From Skeletonema tropicum (taxonomy: Eukaryota > Bacillariophyta > Thalassiosirophyceae > Thalassiosirales > Thalassiosiraceae): a DNA stretch of 64,000 bases. The DNA is taken from assembly GCA_037178625.1 (NCBI GenBank), contig CM074131.1, forward strand, positions 3,100,001 to 3,164,000. The letters are read 5' to 3'. The stretch's first letter is position 1; the number at the start of each line of letters is the position of its first letter. This document shows, piece after piece, positions 40,490 to 51,724 of this stretch. Both the position numbers and the translations under genes were made by a program. The notes beneath the pieces are model-generated. The model saw nothing but the letters and a program-made list of their open reading frames with translations, had not been told where the DNA came from and did no database searches.

Positions 40490-41269
40490 CAAGGGTAAAT
40501 AAGCAGGGTTGGCGACGACGGTTCCCGCCAAAATTTTACCTAGTAAAAAAGCTGAGTACCGTTACCGTCTCGTCGGCAAACTGGAAAGCGAAAGTCAGTG
40601 CCGGTCCGAAAAGGATGATCAGCACTAACCACACGCTCAAGGCAAGGCAACCATGATCACCGTTGCCGCCGATGAATTAGACCAAGTTAATAGCCTTATT
40701 ATGGGATGATTGGTGGCTGACGGTTATTATTGATTACTATGTTGGTGTTGAAGCCCTCGCCACTGCCAAATCCCCTGAGAGAAGGCAGCATGGAGGCAAT
40801 ATTAGGCGGTGACGTCCGGCGAGCGCCGCCCATTAAACAGTGCTTATTGAACGTCCCATGGAGCGTTTCCAGTGAATCCAAACACGATAACACAGACATA
40901 GTAATCCATAGTAACGATCAGCCACCGATCGGCCGATATTACGGCTATTAACTTGGTCTATTCCAGCGGCGGCAACGCTGACCATGGTTGCCGGCAGAGA
41001 GTGTTCAATTTGAGCTTTCAATGACGGAGATCGGGCGGGAAACCGAGACTCAATGAAGGCAAGCGAGACTCAATGATAGGGATTTCAAAGTCGTAACGAT
41101 AATCTTACTTAGGAAAAATTTGATGCCGTTTCCTGCACACTTGTGATCGTAGGAGCGATACGTCGGAATTTGTGAATAATCGCTAAATTCGAATACCGGT
41201 TAGCCGACGAGATGGTAAATTGATTTTGAAATTTCACAAAACGACGCCAACCCTGCTTATTTACCCTTG
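40490..41269. mobile_element. Foldback hAT-type MITE, copy 1 (780 bp) with 8-bp target-site duplication
   Basis: The ends CAAGGGTAAATAAGCAGGGTTGGCG (start 40490) and its exact inverse (end 41269) are flanked by ACGTCAAG at 40482-40489 and 41270-41277. An 8-bp duplication and CA-GGG-type ends are hAT features. Nearly the whole element is self-complementary: the arm at about 40640-40735 (GACCAAGTTAATAGCC...GGCTGA) returns inverted at 40905-41000. No gene inside. A second copy is at 42737-43485. Confidence 0.88.
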
Positions 41270-41404
41270 ACGTCAAGACTATGTAGTCAGTGCAAACAAC
41301 CAAGCCCAAGGGGACTATAGAGGGTGCAACTGTGAGAGCAATAGAGAAGAGATTAAGCAGTACATCGTCGCATGCACGCAGCTGAAGCTTAAAGACGAGC
41401 GGTT

Positions 41405-41484
41405 TGATCCGTCAATCCCGCCTTTCTTCCACTTGACAACTATCTCGGTATTGTTGTACCACAAGCCCACTTCTTATAAGCGTT
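41405..41484 (-). pseudogene. Fragment of the secreted-protein gene at 45157-45711
   Basis: About 80 bp match 45208-45282 closely (GTCAATCCCGCCTTTCTTCCACTTGACAACTATC...), covering the segment that encodes NAYKWACGTTTKIVVKWKKDGID in the intact gene. Small indels (extra bases near 41449 and 41472) break the frame. It sits 130 bp beyond copy 1 of the hAT-type MITE. Confidence 0.8.
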
Positions 41485-41983
41485 TTGGTTTGGATCGTTG
41501 CATGCTGGCCGTCTATCTATCTGCCGATTTTTACAACATAGTGTACCTATGTCATCGAGGGGTCATCACATCGGCATCCAAAGGTTCGTCCCAAACGCGC
41601 ATGCACTGCTGACCGACTGCCTTTATGGTTAACTGCAGGCTGCTATTCATCCTGGTCCGAAAGATGAAAGAGAATAAATGAGTATTGAATACATACGAAG
41701 TATGAATGAATGAAGACGTAAAGGCAAGTCAGATACGTATCTTTTGCACCATCATAATCAAACAGCAAGAAGATTGTACGATGTTGACGAGAGGTTTGTG
41801 GGTGCATATTGTTTGCAGAGTGTGTAATCAAGACGAAGGTGTACCTTAGTATATCCCTTTGAAATAAGCCAAAGAGAGTGAACAATTCTCGTCTTGTCGA
41901 GATCCTGTATCACACACTTCAATACTGCGTCACAAAGATAATAGGGTTGAAAATGATGAAGCATTGTACCTTCATCTATTTAA
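41485..41983. other. Intergenic, no gene recognised
   Basis: 500 bp downstream of the gene at 41984-42583; short frames only. Confidence 0.45.
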
Positions 41984-42583
41984 TTATCTATTCCTCTTTT
42001 TCTTCCCTCCTTTCTGTTTGTTGTTGCTTTTACCACTTGCACTTGGTTCTTGCCCCAATGAGCGTGAATTATCAGACGCAATAGATGGGTCAATTCCTGT
42101 AAGGGCAAAGAACTGATCTTCATGGCCCAGAGCTGCCAACAATCCACGTAGCTCACCCTGAGACACTTCCTCAAAATCATCTATTTTTGATAACTCCTCG
42201 TCCGGTATAGACGAGCTGTCAATTTCAATTGTACCAAACTTTTTCTGAGGCATGGCAGATTTCAGCTTCGACCGAAATTTGTCGATTGCCTTTTCCGGAC
42301 CAATGCATAATGCGACGCCTGGCCTTCCCAAACACCCCACTCCTCGTAGCTTGAACTTTCCACCCTTCAATATCATATTGTCAGGTTTGTGGTCTAGAAG
42401 GTGATGTGAGTGCACTAACGCAACAATATCACTGCTGTCGTTTCCTTGCATCTTTGCAAAAAGTGATGTACATTTTGCATGATGGATGCATAATGTTCGA
42501 TGAGTATTAGAGCTCTCAAAAGCTGCCACTAGGGTAATGATGAGGATGATGACCAACGCTATTGATGAAATTGTAAGCATCAT
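41984..42583 (-). CDS. Small secreted or membrane-anchored protein (199 aa), possible Prp3C/DUF1115-like fold
   Basis: Starts MMLTISSIALVIILIITLVAAF, a signal peptide or anchor, ahead of a soluble domain of about 120 residues. That domain contains GRPGVALCIGPEKAIDKFRSKL, which resembles the G-K/R-P-G...EG...V..F...L pattern of the RWD-associated Prp3 C-terminal/DUF1115 domain. The match is by eye and weak. The tail is Gly/Lys/Asn-rich (NNKQKGGKKKRNR). Single exon. The presequence does not continue into a classic plastid-targeting phenylalanine motif, though AAFES is close to the ASAF form, so plastid import is possible. Confidence 0.55.
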   Translation of the reverse strand: MMLTISSIALVIILIITLVAAFESSNTHRTLCIHHAKCTSLFAKMQGNDSSDIVALVHSHHLLDHKPDNMILKGGKFKLRGVGCLGRPGVALCIGPEKAIDKFRSKLKSAMPQKKFGTIEIDSSSIPDEELSKIDDFEEVSQGELRGLLAALGHEDQFFALTGIDPSIASDNSRSLGQEPSASGKSNNKQKGGKKKRNR

Positions 42584-42736
42584 GGTGAACTAAAATAAAC
42601 CTGCACTAAAGATTTACCTACTGTGTATCACGTGCGTGGGAGCATGCAGAATGCAGAGGAAACAAAAAACAAAAAAGTCGTGAGAGTTTGGGTCGAAGAT
42701 TCGAGCAAAGCAATGTCAACGTGCATTTTGTTCAGG

Positions 42737-43485
42737 CAAGGGAAAATAAATAGGGCATGTCACAAAGAGTGTGACGCTTACCGTCTCGTGGTCAAACTCA
42801 AACCACGGGAACCCTCAAACTGTGACACGAGGCCATTTTTACCAATTTTCCTTATGTAGTAGTGGCGTTACGACTTTGGTTCCGTATGGTTGAGTCTCGC
42901 TTGCCTCGTCGTTTTCCCGTCATTGAAAGCTCGAACTGATCATTCACCGCCCAAGGCAACGGCAACCATGGTCCACACTGCCGCCGCTAAAACAGACCAA
43001 GTTATTAGCCGTAATATGGGACGATTGGTGGCTGATCGGTACTATGGATTATAATGTTTATGTTGTCGTGCTTGGATCCAGCAGAAACGCTCCTTGGGAC
43101 GTTCAATAAGCACTGTTCAGTGACCGGCGCTCGCCGGAAGTCACCGTCTAATATTGCCTCCATGCTGCCTTCCCTCGGCGAATTTGGCTGCGGGATTCAA
43201 CACCAACTTAATAATCCATAGTAACGATCAGCCACCTCTCGGTCGATATTACGGCTATTAACTCAGTCTATTTCAACGGCGGCATCGGTGATCTCATGGT
43301 TGCCGTGCCTGAGCGGCGCGTGGTCGGTCGGTGCTGATCATCCTGTTGACCGGCACTGACTTTCGCATCTGAGTTTGACCACGATCGAGACCGACGGTAA
43401 ACCAACTTCATTTTTACGTGTTATCGTCGCTGTGTAGATTTCCCGCCAAAATTTGAGTCATACCCTATTTATTTAGGTACCCTTG
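42737..43485. mobile_element. Foldback hAT-type MITE, copy 2 (749 bp), opposite orientation
   Basis: The ends CAAGGGAAAATAAATAGGG and inverse CCCTATTTATTTAGGTACCCTTG are related to copy 1. The centre (about 43085-43170) is the reverse complement of the centre of copy 1 (about 40780-40890). GTTCAG occurs immediately outside both ends (an imperfect duplication). More diverged than copy 1 and without coding capacity. Confidence 0.75.
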
Positions 43486-43494
43486 GTTCAGCAT

Positions 43495-44893
43495 ACTAGC
43501 CAGAAGATGCCCAGGGGATAATGAAAAAAATCACCAGCGATCACCATGGCGCACCTCGACCCCGTACGTGCCGACATCAACAACACTAGCTACACATAAA
43601 ATTAGACAGCCCAACTGCAGCAACTCCCTCTCCAATAGCCTTTCTATGAAGTGGTGTCGTCAGGTGGACATCGATCCACGCAATCGCTACTTATCATGAC
43701 ACCAAAGTAGAGGTGCCGGAAAATTGCGCTTTGACATCGGTGTGATGATGCACTTCCAATATGGTCTTCAGATGAATAGTTGGAGCTGCTCTGCCACTGA
43801 ACTGGTTTGCAGACGCCATCTATATTCTATTAAGCGGCGATCGATCCCCTCTAGAGTGTGTCGGGGTGTTCTATGGCGCATGTAGTGGCATGGTGAATAC
43901 AGTAGTTGAAAATTGATAATTTCCACAAAATACATCAAAAAGGAGAATGCATATATCTGACAGAAAATGAAATGAGAGGGTGCCAAAAGTCTGTGAGGTG
44001 ATGACTATAATATAACAATCAACGTGGTTGGTGTAGATATCTCTATTTCATTGCGGCTACGACATTATTGGACTGGTTGATATGTAGCATATTTTGGTGG
44101 AAAATGAAGAGCCGAATGCAATTACATACACGAGTATTTGAAGTGATATTGAGTGTATTCATCCTGCAAGTTGGGGGCCTTTTCACCACACAACACCAAT
44201 AGCCATCTGTTGCGAGCATTATACAGTGGTTTCAGGGTATCATATGACTCCTAACAGCACCATTCCTACCCGATGGGATCAAAGCAACAGCGGATGATTT
44301 GACCTACTACTCAATTATTACGTCTAATTTGTATGTAATCAATGAAACTGATAATAATAATCAATCATCATAGTATTCAGAAGGTGTCTGCAATGAACCA
44401 TGGCTATTAAATTGCCGAAATCTATTAAATATGAGTATGTCATGATGTTGCCCGGCATGTGCAGATTTTGTGTCTCTGGCGGTTAGAGCCGTATACCATC
44501 ACAACGACGCCGATTCGGCCGCCACCGCTTACAGAATCGGAATCTGCATAAAAAATGGGGTCAGGCACTATGTTGTTTATGTTGATTTTGGGAATATTGG
44601 CCCAATAGTACCATGGTTTGCCGTCGGATTCGTCATGGAGGAGATGTTTTTTGTTAGTGTGTGATGCGTGATGGCCGAGCACCGGCCGACGATGCCAGTG
44701 CTACTGAATTAGTACCCCCAATATCTTGGAGAATGGTCGGAATACCACCATGTCACGTTGCAGAGGCGTTCTAAACTAACTAAATGGAAGGTTGTTGGTC
44801 TTTGAACCAAAAGAATCGACCTATTATTGACACAGTTACGTGGTAAAGACGCCACCCGGGGTGGATCCGGGGTGTGGGCATCTTCTGGCTAGT
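43495..44893. mobile_element. 1.4-kb element with 19-bp inverted repeats
   Basis: ACTAGCCAGAAGATGCCCA at 43495-43513 is exactly inverted at 44875-44893. The left end is 10 bp from the hAT-type MITE. No transposase is recognised in the interior; the longest frames are under 81 codons. Target-site duplication not resolved, possibly TA. Probably a non-autonomous DNA transposon. Confidence 0.6.
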
Positions 44894-44917
44894 AGTAAGG
44901 CGCAGCTAAGCGCAGTC

Positions 44918-44961
44918 AGATAGATGGATAGATTATTTTAGTCACTACTCTCTAGACTATC
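44918..44961 (-). mobile_element. 3' stub of the R2-like retrotransposon family
   Basis: On the minus strand it reads GTCTAGAGAGTAGTGACTAAAATAATCTATCCATCTATC, close to the element end at 17567-17604 (GTCTAGGGAGTAGTGAATAAAATATCTATCTATA). Sequence further 5' does not obviously match, so it looks like a severely 5'-truncated insertion with its own TCTA-type tail. Confidence 0.65.
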
Positions 44962-45156
44962 TTTGGAAAGGCGCCCTTTGCCAAACTTCCAATCCAAGAA
45001 GAAAAACATGACATTAGAATTGCAAAAAGAAACTTAATATTATTGACCTAGGTTGCAAAAAGACACTCATTTGATCATACAAATACAATCAAGGCATCAT
45101 GTATCAGTGTCAATTGTTCTTGAGATACACCACACCACATATCATTTTCCTCTTCT

Positions 45157-45711
45157 TCATTTCTTCTTTGGTGGATCACAGCTAGTACAGATCAACTTCT
45201 TAGTACGTGATCTATCAATCCCGTCTTTCTTCCACTTGACAACTATCTTGGTTGTTGTACCGCAAGCCCACTTATAAGCGTTCTTGCCAGGCAATACTTC
45301 AGTGTACGTCTCGAGAACGCGTGGTTTCTTGATCATCCTGCCATTATTATATACCTCCCATGTAACCTTAGGCTTGTCTCCGTCTCCATTGTGTGGCCAA
45401 GCAGGCATGATATAATATGCAGCATTTAGACTACAGCCGTCCTCAGTACATTCGCCATTATCATCCGGCCCTTTACACGTACCATGCTTGATAAGTTCTT
45501 GTGTATCTGCACTCCAAAGAACAAATGGACCGTCTTTACTATCTTTGTCTGGGAGAAGTGTATCTGCAGGCTTCTCTCCTTTGCAGCCACAACACTTCTC
45601 CGGGTCCGACGGAGTTGGATCTCCTCCCTCGCCAAAGATGTTTGCCTTTGAAGGCGCGGCCTGAACGAAGACGGCGGCTACAAGGATGCAGAGTCTGATG
45701 ATTGAATGCAT
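45157..45711 (-). CDS. Small secreted protein of unknown function (184 aa)
   Basis: Signal peptide at residues 1-20 (MHSIIRLCILVAAVFVQAAP). The mature part has eight or more Cys (EKCCGCKGEK, HGTCKG...GECTEDGCS, ICTSCDPP), a probable disulfide-rich extracellular or cell-wall protein. It ends in a basic KKK. Single exon, no domain recognised. A degraded duplicate of part of it lies at 41405-41484. Confidence 0.65.
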   Translation of the reverse strand: MHSIIRLCILVAAVFVQAAPSKANIFGEGGDPTPSDPEKCCGCKGEKPADTLLPDKDSKDGPFVLWSADTQELIKHGTCKGPDDNGECTEDGCSLNAAYYIMPAWPHNGDGDKPKVTWEVYNNGRMIKKPRVLETYTEVLPGKNAYKWACGTTTKIVVKWKKDGIDRSRTKKLICTSCDPPKKK

Positions 45712-46207
45712 ATTCGAGCGAATACGATCTACTGGGTTGCAAGATGTTACGCCCTTCTTGATTGAAACTACTTACTTATGGTGATTGATCGGAAAGAACA
45801 TAGAAGTAGCAAGGCGCAAGGCAGGTTGAAGTTTTCAGTCGGAAGTCGAAAAGCGCTGTCTGCCGCCCGCCCGGCCATCTGTCGATTTCACTAAGTAGCT
45901 ACGTAAGTAGTTCAACGATGGGGTCACCGATCGTGTGTGCACAGGTCATTCAGATCATCGTGACGTGCAAGACAATGATGAAAAGTGTCCTGCTGCCTTC
46001 TACCATATCTGCTTCAACTTTCAACACACTGAAGACGGTATCGTATTCCCGCCAAAACTGAATCCAAAATGGACTTTCGCTTCGTTCAAGGAAGCGTCGC
46101 TCGTCGACGGTGTCTATTTCCTGTCCGTGGTCCATTGTGGGTTCCTTCTTTGCTTCGCTTGTTCGTTAATGTTTCTATCTTAATGTTTAGTGGATGAGAA
46201 TATTAGC
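45712..46207. other. Intergenic, divergent promoter region
   Basis: Lies between the start of the secreted-protein gene (minus) and DRC11 (plus). No gene called. A TTTAG acceptor-like sequence just before 46191 leaves open a noncoding first exon for DRC11. Confidence 0.45.
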
Positions 46208-48581
46208 ATGTCGAGCGAGTCGAACGATAAGCTTTGGGATCGTACTATTTCTCTCTTGAAACAACTTGTGCAGGAAGAGGACGCGGCAGGAGACGAACAT
46301 ACACATTACGCCAAGCTGTACATTCGTTACACACTCGTTTTGGCCGACATGGGCAAGGTTTATAACTCGTGTGTGCAAGCTCAGAAACGAATTGATATGA
46401 AGTTAACTATGGAGCATATTATATGTAGAGTCATCCGACTACGGAATTGCCTTGCAAAATTGACTCCTCCGACTCAATCATCTTGTGAAGAGCTTGATCT
46501 GAGCTCAGCTCTCATTGAGCTGAGAATTTCTCCGTCCCAGTTAGAAACTCTTACGCCATTAATGTTCAAGGAAGACAACGAATCTGTTGCAACGAGGATC
46601 ACGAAGATGGGATCAAACATCTCTTCATCTACTCTGGAGGAAGGACATCCAGACCCAGACGCAAACAGTGAAGAAGCTCTGTCTAGAGACGACGATGAGC
46701 AGCACGCCTCCACCTCTATCACACAGCCTGAAGCTAATACAGATTCAGAAAACAAAGAAAACGTTGTAAATATAATAGATGGCAAACATGCTGCGTCAAA
46801 GATTCAGGCATTGTACAGAGGATCTTTTGCACGAAGGCGAGTCGCGAAGGAAAGAAAAGAGCTTGATAACTTCATCGGCATGAGTAATTCTAGCAGAAAA
46901 CACGTAATAGATGAGCTTGACGCTGATGTTGCACAAATTCGCCAACAGAGAGTGAAGGAACAGAGTCTGTGCAAGCAAAGCTATGAAGTGGAGTTACACC
47001 AGTTGAAAGATACTGTCCTGGAGGAAGAAGGATTTGCAATGCAGATGGAACTCCGTGAAGAACGAATACGTTGGATTACTCAGCAAACTGTAACAAAACA
47101 TGTGTTGCCCGATTCTCTCGACGAGTTCTATAGCAAAGATGCAGCTGAAAAAGAAAGCACACACGACGATGCAACTACGAAGAAGGAGCTCAAATCTCTC
47201 AATGAGTGCATCGACATTTATGAACAAAGGTGGAAGGGTAGAGTTGTCGGACCAGATCGCATTGATTCTGAAATGGCAAAAGACTTGATTGTTCGAAATC
47301 AAGTACGAGCTCATCTAACACCTGGTATAGATGAGAAACTCCTTTCTAACCTCCAAAAAATCAAAGCTACACAGGATGGAGACAAGAAGTCAAAGAAGAA
47401 AGAGAAGTCAACCAAGGGTAAGAAAGCATCGAAAAAGAAAGGAGGAAAGAAGGAAAAACCTCTACCTGGAACGAAGCTACCTGAAATCAAAGATATGCAA
47501 GTGCAAGAGATGCTTGAATATCTTCTTCATAATGGCTTTATATATGAATATGATGATCACAAAATTAGTAACTTTATCGGTTCATTTGAGGAAAAAGGTA
47601 TTGCTCCGAATCTAGCACCAAATGCTTGGGAGCTAAGAATGGCAGTAATGGATTCGTGCATTCTGCCTATGGGATCTAATCAAATCAGGTCATGCATCCA
47701 AGATGAAAGTATCCGATCAATACTCTTGTGAGTTTATGTTTTAGTCTTCCTCTCTCTGTTACTACTTCACAGTCTCATTTGCTTCTATTCTCTCACTTTT
47801 GTAACGAAACAGCTATGGCCCTGAAGGCTCAGGAAAGACGCTCATGACGGAGATTGTTGCATCTGAGGTTGGTGCTTTGATAATTCATCTCTCCTCTAAT
47901 GTTATTGGCAACAGATTTGAAGGTGCTAATGATGCAACGAAATTGATGCACATGATATTTACGGTATCGAAGGAAAGATCTCTCTCTCCTGTTATAATTT
48001 ACCTCGACGATTGCCACGAATTCTTTCTTGGAAAGTCAAAGAAGAAGGGTGAAAATTCGGATGCAATAAATACGGCGATGAAGAGATTTCAAAAGGATCT
48101 CCTGATATACAAGAATCAGTACCTCACAAAAGAAGATAGAGTTCTGGTGATTGGTTGTACAAATATGCCCGACGCTGGAGACATGAAGTTAATGAAATGG
48201 AAAGGGCCCAGTGGAAAGGCTGAGAAACAGGGTTTCTTTGAACACTCTCTCTACTTTCCTAACATCTCAAACTCTAGCAGATCACTGATCTGGAAAGAGG
48301 CAATACGCAGGAAAGTAAATTGCCAATGCCAGTTGGACTTTGATTTGCTAGCTCACTTGTCAACAGGTTACTCCACTGGAAAGATATTCAAAATTGTAAA
48401 TGAGGTCCTCTCAACTGATAGACTCAAGAATCTAGCATCAAGACCTCTCTCGGAACAACACGATTTTGGTCCCAAAATGTTATCCATTGAACAAAGTGAT
48501 AAAAGCTTTGATGACTTTAGACGGCAGTGGAATGGGAGCAAAACGAAGGGTGGTACCGCGCCGAAGAAGAAGTCTAAATGA
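46208..48581 (+). CDS. DRC11: Dynein regulatory complex subunit 11 (IQ and AAA domain protein)
   Basis: Exons 46208-47727 and 47813-48581 with an 85-bp GT-AG intron inside the Walker A region; 762 aa. The start at 46208 gives MSSESNDKLWDRTISLLKQLV, which fits the conserved DRC11/IQCA1 N-terminus. An IQ motif (AASKIQALYRGSFARRRVAKERK) lies near residue 195. A Lys-rich linker is at about 394-418. The AAA domain has Walker A GPEGSGKT straddling the intron and Walker B VIIYLDDCHEFF near 565. DRC11 is part of the nexin-dynein regulatory complex of motile 9+2 axonemes, so its presence implies a flagellate stage. Its 3' end faces the TTLL gene with 20 bp between stop codons. Confidence 0.88.
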
Positions 48582-48601
48582 TCTAATCTAAACAGCACTG
48601 T

Positions 48602-51495
48602 TCAAATGCGTTCAAACTTGCCAAGATTTGGCCTCTCTCCGATTCGTCGAGGTGTTGTGTTTGGGAGAATACGACGAAGGTCCTCTTCAAGTAGTGAGCC
48701 TGCTTTACGGTGGGTTATCCGTCGCTGACAAATTTCTGCAACCGCCGACCTATCGTAAGCAATCGGATCAACTAGGGATATCGTATCAACGATCAAGCCT
48801 CCTTTGATCCTATTATCAAGGTCTGAGTCGCAACTCAGAGACGGTGAGGAATTTACCTCAATGAGCCAGCATTTCTCATCCTCATCAAAAATGACGTCGA
48901 AACCAAATATCTCGAAGGAATTTGGTTGGTTAGGAATGTCTGCATCAACTGATTCTAATGCCTTGCCACAAACTTTAATGATTTTTCTCCACAACTCTGC
49001 TGCGTTTACTCCTTGTTCATTCAAACGTTTCCACAACCAACTCAATGCAACTTTGCTTCCGCTACCGTTGCGTCCTGCAAGATAGGCAGGATGGGATCTG
49101 TCAGAGATGTCGCCAAACTCTTTTTGAATGGAAGTGTTAGTCAGGTGTATGCGAGTATCTTTCAAAGATTCTGGTTTGTTGGAATACTTCCGTGATCCAA
49201 ATCTAGCCAGTCCCTCTTTGTAGATGAATGCCTCTAGTGGTTGAAACGATGTAACAAGGAGATAAACCCTCAGGTCAAATTTGTAGTCAAGGAATAGCAT
49301 CGGATTTGAGATGTACTTTTGGATGACAATGGGTTGCGAATATGCAACTTGTGATATATCTTTGACTACTGATATACCTCGTCTAGGAGATGAACCTTGT
49401 TGTTAGTACAAAATTGTGTCAAGCAGGATAAATAATGAACTGCATTGATGGAACGATAGCCTTACCCTCGTGACAACCCAATGGGCTTGACAATCCAAAA
49501 GTTTGGACTTGACTCTTCCCTTATTTTTTCTATGGAGGAAAATCCAGCTACAAATGCATTGTACTCGTGAGGTAGAGCATATGTCAATGGCATCAAATGA
49601 CCACATCCGAAACGTTGCATGTTCTTCTTGAGCAAATCCTTTCTCGTGAGTCCTTTGGTGTGTCTAAATCGATTAATCTTTTGGAATACAAGAAGGTTAT
49701 CGAAGTCAGAAGACTTTGGCTGCCCCCACGTCCACAGCAGATTCCAACTAGATACGTTGACATGATCCGGCAGCTCATTCCACTCTGACAATGAATAATG
49801 CGAGAATACCTCGTCCAGTAAAGCCCTCACTTCCGGTCTACGAGAATTGATGCGGTAGAAGCGGCAACTCTCAATGTTGCTATCCAATGAATCATCATCT
49901 GAATGTAAAGCGTGGAAGGGACAAAGCTCATGAAGTCTAATTTGATGCTGCATACATGAAATCAATTCTTTTTGCGTTGAATCGTCAATGTGTTTTTTAC
50001 CCTTCGCCTTCGTTAGGAAATTGGTGAATATGGATGAAAAGGTGGGGAACAAGTCACAGAGCTGTCGGCTTTTCTTTCCGGGAAGAGGGAACTCAGTTTC
50101 ATCGTGACGAGGCCTCGAATCGTCATGACATTCTAGTGTTTCACAAACTGATGGTGGTGATGTTGCTGCTGCTGTTGCCGCATTGTCTAAAACTTGAACT
50201 ACGTCACTAGGTAATTCCGATAATATTGAGTCATCACAGCTGTAATCCTTCTCGGTCAATGTACGTTGCTCCATTTCTGGGGGCAGATGTGCAACTTCTG
50301 TCATTGATATACTATCTGTCAATGGACTGCTATCTCGAACACGAAGTAGTTTGGCTTCGTTCGTGTCGATGAGATCAGAATCGATATTTTGCTGTTCGTC
50401 GATGAAGAGATTTGTGTTAGTCGGAGTCGTCGACAAGGTATCCTCATTTCGGGGCGAATCTTTGCTGATTGGGCAGCAGCAATCCACATCATCGTCAAGG
50501 TCTTTATCATCATCATGCTGGGGATCTAGTCCACCTTCAGATAGACCAGCAGTTGGCGTCGGAGGCTTCTCGTCTTCTTCGTCTATCAGCTCCGTAGCAG
50601 GACTACACTCAATTGTAGCAGTGTTTTCAAAGAGTGTTGTTGGCAAGACTTCGTCCTCATCGTTCATGTTATCGTCATGAAAAGAATCATCATCGGAATC
50701 TACAGTAGAGGAATTGAACAGAGAAGAATTACCATCATCTATCACGTTCGCGGCTCGAGAAGCAGCTGCTGCCGCTTCAACAAAAGCTTCTTCTTCCGTA
50801 CATCCCGACTCCAGTGCCTTTGACTTCGCCTCCTCGGCAGCAGCGTACATGGAGTCTCGCACTTGTTTCTCTCGCTCCAATAACTCTTTCCTTCGTTGAC
50901 GTCGAAGCCGTTCTTCCTCTTCAAATAAAGCATCTCTTTGTGCTTTGGACTTTTCACGTTCCGCTCTCCATGCTTGCATTGTGTGTAACGCTTCTCGGGT
51001 GCGTTCTGCGCGTTTCTGTTCCAATTGTTCCATCGTGGCCGGTTGGGAGCGTGCACGTAAAGATTGTTTGGCTGCTTTTACTCGAGAACGAAAGTTGGAA
51101 GATGATTTGGGGCTTGAGACAAATGAAACGACATTGCTGGATGTCGCATTTGTAGGCGCTGCGTTACCTAGGGATATCCAGGGGGGTTTCCTACCACTTG
51201 ATTTCTTTGTAGAAGCTGGTGCTGGTGCTCGGTGCAGAGGATATGTTGATGTTGCTTTTTCATTGCTTGTAGTTGCTCTTCGATCGGCGATCTCTTTACG
51301 AATGCAGATAAGTAATTTTGATACGAATGGAGCAATCGACTCCATTCCATTTTCTCCCTGAAGCTTTTCGAGCTGCGCTTCTGATTGTAGCAGCGTTTGA
51401 GTTTCGTGGAGATGCAGTTGATCAATCCGAAGAAGTGGAAACGATGAAAGGTCTGGGGCCGGTGCCATTGTTGATAGTGGATGCTTTGCTTTCAA
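48602..51495 (-). CDS. Tubulin tyrosine ligase-like (TTLL) family protein
   Basis: Exons 49466-51495 and 48602-49382 (intron 83 bp, phase 2), 936 aa. The N-terminal half is disordered with a charged coiled coil (about residues 150-235) and acidic Ser/Thr-rich stretches. The C-terminal TTL domain, an ATP-grasp fold, shows FWIVKPIGLSRG leading across the intron into RGI, then IQKYISNPMLFL, KFDLRVYLLVTSF, EGLARF, HLTNTSIQ and LIEVNSSPSLS with the Mg-binding E and N. TTLL enzymes add Glu, Gly or Tyr to tubulin. Glutamylases act on axonemes, which suits the neighbouring DRC11. Subtype cannot be fixed by eye. Confidence 0.88.
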
Positions 51496-51724
51496 TACCA
51501 GTGCATGCTTTGAAGAGGAGAAGCGTCGGAGTGAGGGAGCAATGCTGTAAATATTTTTGAATTTTGTAGGTGAAGGTACGACCTACAATACAGCATCAGT
51601 TTCGCTTTCACTCATTGCCATCTCTGCCACCCTCCGACAATTTCAATTGCCGCCACGGTCAACACCCTTGTAATAGCTGCATACGCTTCCTCGCAGTACA
51701 ACAAGATAATACTAACACGCAACA

